A stretch of 10,813 nt of DNA from Dehalococcoidia bacterium. Its GTDB lineage: Bacteria; Chloroflexota; Dehalococcoidia; UBA3495. Below are positions 6,558 to 10,813 of the stretch, piece by piece. The position numbers and the translations under genes are program-made. The stretch covers positions 1-10,813 of the forward strand of contig PCAH01000118.1 of assembly GCA_002730485.1 (NCBI GenBank). The letters are read 5' to 3'. The notes under the pieces are model-generated. The model was given only the letters and a program-made list of their open reading frames with translations. It had not been told where the DNA came from and searched no databases. How positions within the stretch are numbered: the first letter of the stretch is position 1; every line of letters starts with the position of its first letter.

Positions 6558-6571
6558 ACGTTACATAACGT
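6558..6571. promoter_or_regulatory. Operator-like palindrome ACGTTA-CA-TAACGT
   Basis: The two 6-bp arms are perfectly complementary around a 2-bp centre (14 bp in all), a typical size for a dimeric repressor site. It lies 15 bp upstream of the candidate TTGACA at 6542-6537. It also falls where +1 to +14 would be for the minus-strand TATAAT at 6583-6578. No regulator gene is in the window. Confidence 0.4.
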
Positions 6572-6603
6572 TAGTTGATTATAGCGGCTGAATATGGGCG
6601 AGT

Positions 6604-6637
6604 ATACCGTTTGGAGATGACATAAAGTCAACGGTAT
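6604..6637. repeat. Nested inverted repeat ATACCGTT...AACGGTAT
   Basis: ATACCGTT (6604-6611) and AACGGTAT (6630-6637) are perfect 8-bp arms separated by 18 nt. Inside, TGAC (6618-6621) and GTCA (6627-6630) form a second, smaller pair with a 5-nt loop, sharing one base with the outer arm. As DNA it could be an operator; as RNA it could form a stem with an asymmetric internal loop. No T-run follows directly, so it is not a clear terminator. Confidence 0.45.
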
Positions 6638-6686
6638 CATTGGGAGAATATGGCGGCTTTTTAACGCCTAAAGGATACCCAGCCCG

Positions 6687-6695
6687 TGATATACT
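6687..6695 (+). promoter_or_regulatory. Candidate extended -10 promoter for tsaC
   Basis: TGATATACT fits the extended -10 pattern TGnTATAAT with one mismatch in the hexamer. No good -35 is visible, which is acceptable for extended -10 promoters. The start would be near 6702, about 80 nt before tsaC. A competing pair, TTGATT (6731-6736) and TAGATT (6755-6760) with an 18-nt spacer, would leave a very short leader. Confidence 0.3.
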
Positions 6696-6781
6696 CCGCG
6701 CGCTATGGGCTCCTGCGTGCTGGGGCACGATTGATTGGACCATTGAAACAGGGGTAGATTCACGCGGAAACCCAAAATAAG

Positions 6782-7393
6782 ATGCGACAAGAAGACGTGG
6801 AAAAAGCCGTCCAATTCCTGAAAAATGGGGGCGTTGTTGCCATCCCCACGGATACCCTTTACGGGCTGGCTGCAAACGTCTTTAACATCGAGGCTTTGGA
6901 GCGAATCTACGACATCAAACAGCGGAGTGCCACCCCCTTGCCGGTCCTTGTCAGCGGTTGGGATCAGGTCAAACGGATGGCCAAGGATGTCCCGCCGGAA
7001 ATCCAGCGATTGGTCGAGGAATTCTGGCCTGGTGGCCTGACCCTGGTGGTCTACAAAGCCAATGGGGTTCCAGACCTGCTCACGGCGGGAGCGCCGACCG
7101 TGGCCTTGAGGATGCCTGACCATCCGGCGCCGCTAGCGCTGATCAACGGACTGGGCGGGCCGATCACCGGTACCAGTGCCAATATCAGCGGCGGAGAAGA
7201 CCTTAAAACGTTGGCAGAAGTGATTGATCAGATGGGCAGCAGGGTGGATTACGTATTAGAATGCGGCCCTGAGCCTAAGGGAACAGGGTCAACGATTATT
7301 GACATAACCTCAGGCAACCCCAAACTTCTCAGAGAAGGGGCCGTACCCTTCGACCAGGTGCTGAGGGTCTGGGAAATCACGAAGACTGATTAA
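6782..7393 (+). CDS. tsaC: L-threonylcarbamoyladenylate synthase (Sua5/YwlC/YrdC family)
   Basis: The enzyme makes threonylcarbamoyl-AMP from threonine, bicarbonate and ATP, the first step of the t6A37 tRNA modification, in the cytosol. The 203-residue protein is a single YrdC-like domain. Visible are GGVVAIPTDTLYGLAAN (16-32), the K-x-R motif KQRSATPLP (46-54), FWPGGLTLV (81-89), VALRMPDHP (107-115), TGTSANISG (129-137) and GTGSTIIDI (167-175), followed by REGAV. It ends shortly after the domain, so it is the short TsaC/YwlC form without the C-terminal Sua5 domain. The ATG at 6782 fits the usual family N-terminus. The ribosome binding site is weak. It is the first gene of the plus-strand group; the prenyl-synthase homologue follows 37 nt later. 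Partners TsaB, TsaD and TsaE are not in the window. Confidence 0.95.
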   Translation: MRQEDVEKAVQFLKNGGVVAIPTDTLYGLAANVFNIEALERIYDIKQRSATPLPVLVSGWDQVKRMAKDVPPEIQRLVEEFWPGGLTLVVYKANGVPDLLTAGAPTVALRMPDHPAPLALINGLGGPITGTSANISGGEDLKTLAEVIDQMGSRVDYVLECGPEPKGTGSTIIDITSGNPKLLREGAVPFDQVLRVWEITKTD

Positions 7394-7418
7394 CGGCGAT
7401 TTATTCAATAGCGAACCT

Positions 7419-7433
7419 AGGAGACAAGCCATA
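7419..7433 (+). promoter_or_regulatory. Shine-Dalgarno AGGAG facing an ATA codon, decides the next start
   Basis: AGGAG (7419-7423) is followed by a 7-nt spacer and ATA (7431-7433), in frame with the prenyl-synthase-like gene. The frame between the ATA and the first conventional start (GTG 7470) reads PTPELYQPYRQAVEDELR across the junction, which looks like genuine protein. No ATG, GTG or TTG occurs in this frame from 7389 to 7431. Confidence 0.55.
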
Positions 7434-8444
7434 CCGACTCCAGAGCTATATCAACCCTACCGGCAGGCCGTGGAAGACGAACTCAGGGCAGTTTTCGAAT
7501 CCAGGGAAGGCTTCCTTTACGACGTTCTGCGCTACCACCTGGGCTGGGTGGACGAGCAGGGGCAGCCTCAGAGCGGCTCGGCACCGCTGACTTTTCAGTC
7601 AGCCCTGGCCCTGGCAACCTGCGACGCCCTGGGCGGGGATTACAAACACGCCCTCCCGGTGGCCGCCAGCGTGGACCTGATCTACAACTTCACCCTAGTT
7701 CACGGTGATGTCCAGGCCGGACGGGCCGAAGCCACCGACCGACCCAGCATCTGGTGGGTTTGGGGGCCAGCTCAGGCCATCAACGCCGGAGACGGTCTGC
7801 ATTCCCTGGGACGAACCACCATGATGCGCCTGGCCCAGAACGATGTGCCTGCAGACAGGGTCCTGAGGGCAGTCCGATCCTTGGACCTTGCCTGTCTGTC
7901 CCTGTGTGAAGGCCAGTACATGGATCTGGAGTTCCAGGACCAGATGCTGGTCACCACCGCCTCCTACCTGGATATGATCGGCAGGAAGGCTGGTGCACTG
8001 GCATCTTGTGCCACCGAGGCTGGGGCGCTGGTCTCAGGAGCTTCTGACGAGGTCTGCGCCAAGATGGCTGATATGGGCCGTAACATCGGCATGGCCTGGC
8101 AGATCGCCCTGGACATCGACGACCTCTGGGGAGCGCGCGGCGATGGCATGACCCCCAGCAACGTGTTGAACAAAAAGAAAGGCCTTCCGCTGGTGCACAC
8201 GCTGGAGTCAGCCAGCGTCAGCGTGAAACGGGAACTAGGCTCCATATATATGAAGCGTGTCTTGGAACCGGATGACGTTGCCAAGATGATCAAAATACTG
8301 GACAGTACCGATGCCAAACAGGCCTCCCAGGATAAGGCCGCAGAGTTGATTGAGCAGGCCCTGGCTGTGTTGGATGGCGTATCACAGAAAGGAAAGGACG
8401 CTCTGGCCGAAATCGGTCGCTGGGCGGCGGAGGGAGGCCGGTAA
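7431..8444 (+). CDS. Polyprenyl-synthase-fold protein with degraded Asp-rich motifs
   Basis: Functional relatives condense isopentenyl diphosphate onto allylic diphosphates (isoprenoid chain elongation). Family landmarks, numbered from the GTG at 7470, are the N-terminal LYDVLRYHLGW (16-26), RPSIWWVWGPAQAINAGDGL (91-110), CEGQYMDLEF (146-155), GRKAGAL (171-177) and GMAWQIALDIDDLWG (207-221). The first Asp-rich motif, normally DDxxD, reads HGDVQAG (78-84): the first and last Asp are replaced by Gly79 and Ala83, and only Asp80 remains. In the second motif (IALDIDDLWG) the first Asp is Leu214, with Asp215 kept. Mg2+-diphosphate binding is therefore doubtful. It may be an inactive paralogue, a partner subunit or an enzyme with changed chemistry. 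I set the start at ATA 7431 behind AGGAG, giving 337 residues; GTG 7470 (324 residues) is the conventional alternative. Its TAA overlaps the pgk ATG by one base. Confidence 0.85.
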   Translation: MPTPELYQPYRQAVEDELRAVFESREGFLYDVLRYHLGWVDEQGQPQSGSAPLTFQSALALATCDALGGDYKHALPVAASVDLIYNFTLVHGDVQAGRAEATDRPSIWWVWGPAQAINAGDGLHSLGRTTMMRLAQNDVPADRVLRAVRSLDLACLSLCEGQYMDLEFQDQMLVTTASYLDMIGRKAGALASCATEAGALVSGASDEVCAKMADMGRNIGMAWQIALDIDDLWGARGDGMTPSNVLNKKKGLPLVHTLESASVSVKRELGSIYMKRVLEPDDVAKMIKILDSTDAKQASQDKAAELIEQALAVLDGVSQKGKDALAEIGRWAAEGGR

Positions 8445-9640
8445 TGGCAAAACGCACACTGGATCAACTGGATGTGGCTGGAAAAAGAGTGCTGGTACGG
8501 GTGGACTTCAACGTGCCCATAGACCAAGGCATGGAGGGTATTTCTCTCTATGACCAGCGACTCCGTGCCACCTTGCCCACTATTAACTACCTCATAGAGC
8601 AGGGCAGCAAGGTGGTGCTCTGTTCCCACCTTGGTCGTCCCAAAGGCGAGGTGGTTGATGGATTGAGGCTGGCTCCGGTTGGAGACCGCTTGGCCTTTCT
8701 GTTGGGCCGCCCAGTGAAGAGTCTGCCTGAGATCATTGGTCCAGTGGTAGCCGATGCCATTGGCGCCATGGCTCCCGGAGACATCGTGCTACTAGAGAAC
8801 CTCCGGTTCAATCCTGGCGAAGAAAAAAATGACGGAGCCTTCGCTTGTGAATTGGCCGACAGCGTGGACTGCTTCGTGAATGACGCATTTGCGGTCTGCC
8901 ACCGCGCCCACGCCTCCACCGACGGGATCACCAAGTTCTTGCCTTCGGCCATGGGACTCCTGGTCCAGCGCGAAGTCGAGGAGATGGGCAAGGCTCTAGA
9001 GTCGCCCGACAAACCCTTGGCAGCCTTGATGGGTGGGGCCAAGGTTAGCGATAAGATACTGCTCCTGGACAACCTCCTGGAAGACTTGGACCGCCTGTTC
9101 ATCGGTGGCGGTATGTGCGTCACCTTCCTGAATGCCCTGGGGTTCTTGACCGGAGACTCCAGGATCGAAGAAGACCGCCTGGAGTTCGCCCGAGAGATCA
9201 TGGAACGGGCAGAAAAAGCCAATATCGAGGTGCACCTCCCCGACTACGTGGTCATCGCCAACGAGTTCAAAGCCGACCCTTCAGAAACCGACGTCATGCA
9301 CGTGGGCGATGTGCCCGACGGCTGGTACATCATGGACATCGCGCCATCCTCGGCCCAGGAATTCGCCGAGGCTTTGAGCAAGTGCAAAACCATCATCTGG
9401 AACGGCCCCATGGGGGTCTTTGAGATGCCTAAGTTCAGCAAGGGGACCCGAACGGTGGCCGAGGCCATCGCCAAGCTGGACGGCGTTACCAGCGTCGTTG
9501 GCGGCGGCTCCACAGCCGAAGCCATCGAAGAACTGGGTCTGATGGACAAGATGACCCACGTGTCCACCGGCGGCGGCGCATCGTTGGAATTCTTGGAAGG
9601 CAAAGAACTGCCTGGGATCGCAGCCCTGCCTGACGTTTAA
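8444..9640 (+). CDS. pgk: Phosphoglycerate kinase
   Basis: Pgk transfers phosphate between 1,3-bisphosphoglycerate and ADP, giving 3-phosphoglycerate and ATP (reversible; cytosolic). The 398-residue length is standard. Visible are the substrate-binding RVDFNVP (19-25) and SHLGRPKG (61-68), LLENLRFNPGEEKND (116-130), FVNDAFAVCHRAHAS (144-158), the hinge and nucleotide region LMGGAKVSDK (195-204), the NGPMGVFE stretch, and the C-terminal VVGGGSTAEA and STGGGASLEFLEGKELPG. All expected motifs appear intact. The ATG overlaps the stop of the prenyl-synthase homologue in TAATG. The ribosome binding site GGAGG lies inside that upstream gene, 6 nt before the start, so the two are probably translationally coupled. 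The apgM gene, encoding the next glycolytic step, follows after 102 nt. Confidence 0.98.
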   Translation: MAKRTLDQLDVAGKRVLVRVDFNVPIDQGMEGISLYDQRLRATLPTINYLIEQGSKVVLCSHLGRPKGEVVDGLRLAPVGDRLAFLLGRPVKSLPEIIGPVVADAIGAMAPGDIVLLENLRFNPGEEKNDGAFACELADSVDCFVNDAFAVCHRAHASTDGITKFLPSAMGLLVQREVEEMGKALESPDKPLAALMGGAKVSDKILLLDNLLEDLDRLFIGGGMCVTFLNALGFLTGDSRIEEDRLEFAREIMERAEKANIEVHLPDYVVIANEFKADPSETDVMHVGDVPDGWYIMDIAPSSAQEFAEALSKCKTIIWNGPMGVFEMPKFSKGTRTVAEAIAKLDGVTSVVGGGSTAEAIEELGLMDKMTHVSTGGGASLEFLEGKELPGIAALPDV

Positions 9641-9655
9641 TTAGAGAAAGCCAGA

Positions 9656-9697
9656 ATGGCCATCAGTGATAAGCTGTATCACGAGAAAATAGCCTGA
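9656..9697 (+). other. Mini-ORF with perfect hairpin in the pgk-apgM gap
   Basis: A 13-codon frame (MAISDKLYHEKIA) starts at the ATG at 9656 behind GAGAAAG and ends with TGA at 9697. Within it, GTGATA (9666-9671) and TATCAC (9677-9682) form a perfect 6-bp stem with a 5-nt loop. No T-run follows, so it is not an intrinsic terminator. It may be chance, a vestigial frame, a processing site or an operator-like dyad. There is no homology support. Confidence 0.2.
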
Positions 9698-9742
9698 GGC
9701 CACCAGGCCCGGGCCCAAGCTCAAACGATGAGGAAATAACCA

Positions 9743-10813
9743 GTGATAGATGTAGAAGAACTTAGAGATTGTTATACCAACACACCGTCCAAGATGGTGT
9801 TGTTGGTTGCCGACGGGCTGGGCGGAATGGCCCACCCGGACACCGGCAAATCAGAGCTTGAAACGGCCAATATTCCGAACCTGGACGCATTGGCCAACAA
9901 GAGCGCCTGCGGTGTGACCACTCCGGTACTGCCAGGAGTGGCTCCCGGCAGTGGCCCCGGTCACCTGGCCCTCTTTGGCTACGACCCGCTGAAGCACCAG
10001 ATCGGTCGCGGCGCCCTCGAAGCCCTGGGAATCGAAGTCGACCTGCAACCCGGCGACGTGGCTGCCCGGGGCAACTTCTGCCTTATTGACGAGGCTGGTC
10101 TTCTGGTTGACCGCCGTGCTGGTCGGATTGCCACCGAATTCAGCGCTCCCATCTGCGAACGACTGGACCGCATCGAAATTCCAAGCGTGCAGGTGGATGT
10201 GTTCTCGGTGCAGGACTACCGATTTGTGCTGCGTCTGCGCGGCGAGGGGTTGTCAGAACTGGTCACTGAGACCGATCCACAGGTCACCGGAGCCAAGGCC
10301 CTGGAAGTGAAGGCCCTGAAGCCGGAGGCCCAGAGGACTGCTGACCTGGTAAACGACTTCGTGAAGCAGGCAGCGCAGTTGATGTCCGAGGAAGAAAAGG
10401 CCAACATGCTGCTGCTGCGAGGTTTCGCCCAGATGCCGTCCCTGCCTCCCATGGGAGAGGTCTACCGTCTGGACCCGGCAGCCATCGCCGCCTACCCGAT
10501 GTACCGCGGAATTGCCACTGTTGCGGGTATGAACGTAATCGCCACCGGCAAGAACTTCGCCGCTGAGATGGATACCCTTCGGGCCAACTGGGACAACCAT
10601 GATTTCTTCTTTATCCACTACAAGCCGGCTGACGCCGCTGGTGAGGATGGAGACTTTGACGCCAAGGTTCGTTGTCTTGAAGAACTGGACCCGTTCATTC
10701 CAGATATCTTGGAGTTGGAACCCGACGTTTTGATGGTCGCCGGTGACCACGCCACTCCGGCGGTGATGGCCGCCCATAGCTGGCATCCGGTGCCATTCAT
10801 GCTCCATTCCAAG
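9743..10813 (+). CDS. apgM: Cofactor-independent phosphoglycerate mutase, archaeal type (ApgM), cut by right edge
   Basis: ApgM interconverts 3- and 2-phosphoglycerate without 2,3-bisphosphoglycerate, using an alkaline-phosphatase-like fold with two metal ions and a phosphoserine intermediate. The visible 357 residues show VADGLGG (22-28, metal-binding Asp24), the catalytic serine segment PGSGPGHLALFGYDP (68-82, Ser70), IGRGALEALG, ARGNF (108-112), the LRGFAQMP stretch, YPMYRGIA, FFFIHYKPADAAGEDGD (metal ligands) and VAGDHATP with the following HSWHPVPFML. This pattern is the archaeal COG3635 type and not the bacterial GpmI type. Family proteins are around 400 residues, so roughly the last 40 are missing beyond the window. 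The GTG start at 9743 is preceded by GAGGA at 8 nt spacing. Its place directly after pgk matches consecutive glycolytic steps. The frame is open to the last base. Confidence 0.96.
   Translation, partial: MIDVEELRDCYTNTPSKMVLLVADGLGGMAHPDTGKSELETANIPNLDALANKSACGVTTPVLPGVAPGSGPGHLALFGYDPLKHQIGRGALEALGIEVDLQPGDVAARGNFCLIDEAGLLVDRRAGRIATEFSAPICERLDRIEIPSVQVDVFSVQDYRFVLRLRGEGLSELVTETDPQVTGAKALEVKALKPEAQRTADLVNDFVKQAAQLMSEEEKANMLLLRGFAQMPSLPPMGEVYRLDPAAIAAYPMYRGIATVAGMNVIATGKNFAAEMDTLRANWDNHDFFFIHYKPADAAGEDGDFDAKVRCLEELDPFIPDILELEPDVLMVAGDHATPAVMAAHSWHPVPFMLHSK

Larger units (their letters stand above)
6446..6781. other. Divergent gene-free region between guaA and tsaC
   Basis: About 336 bp separate the two oppositely transcribed groups. 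I see no convincing coding frame or tRNA here. It holds candidate promoters in both directions and a 14-bp dyad at 6558-6571. It also holds an 8-bp inverted repeat around 6604-6637 with a nested smaller one, and small hairpins: CGTGC-TGGG-GCACG at 6716-6729, and GGCG/CGCC at 6652-6668. This is where both gene groups are most likely controlled. No purine riboswitch signature was recognised in the guaA leader. Confidence 0.7.

Noticed and set aside
6652..6668. GGCG...CGCC with an internal T-run as an intrinsic terminator
   Set aside because: The T-run lies in the loop and not after the stem, and the stem is only 4 bp, so it does not fit a terminator in either direction.
6579..6875. Minus-strand open frame crossing the intergenic region and the tsaC start
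   Set aside because: No ribosome binding site or recognisable protein features, and it overlaps the conserved N-terminus of tsaC. Treated as chance.
10253..10807. Minus-strand open frame of 184 codons opposite apgM
   Set aside because: It is a shadow of apgM, whose sense frame carries every expected motif.

Overview
The window looks like a bacterial chromosome fragment of moderately high GC content (by eye, not counted), with no mobile elements, RNA genes or CRISPR. The gene style suggests a Chloroflexota/Dehalococcoidia (SAR202-like) organism. The clues are an archaeal-type phosphoglycerate mutase next to pgk, an unusual prenyl-synthase homologue, and several non-ATG start codons. This taxonomic guess is an inference from remembered family resemblances and is not proven here.

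Layout: two gene groups diverge from a gene-free region of roughly 340 bp (6446-6781). On the minus strand, reading right to left from 6430 to the left edge, is a purine nucleotide synthesis cluster: guaA, purD, an unassigned 183-residue protein translationally close to purD, an unassigned acidic coiled-coil protein, purE, an MtnX-like HAD phosphatase overlapping purE, and purB (cut by the left edge, C-terminus missing). Together these cover GAR synthesis (PurD), CAIR formation (PurE), the two PurB lyase steps and the final GMP step (GuaA).

On the plus strand, from 6782 to the right edge, is a second run: a TsaC/Sua5-type tRNA-modification enzyme, a polyprenyl-synthase-fold protein whose Asp-rich motifs are degraded, pgk, and an archaeal-type apgM (cut by the right edge). 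Pgk and ApgM catalyse consecutive steps of lower glycolysis (1,3-bisphosphoglycerate to 3-phosphoglycerate to 2-phosphoglycerate).

The central intergenic region carries two clean inverted repeats and plausible promoters in both directions. Most genes are ordinary. The points worth a second look are the degraded prenyl-synthase catalytic motifs, apparent near-cognate start codons (ATA for the prenyl-synthase homologue, possibly ACG for guaA) placed correctly behind strong Shine-Dalgarno sequences, substitutions in PurE signature motifs, and two unknown proteins embedded in the purine cluster. I did not find a convincing new multi-gene system.
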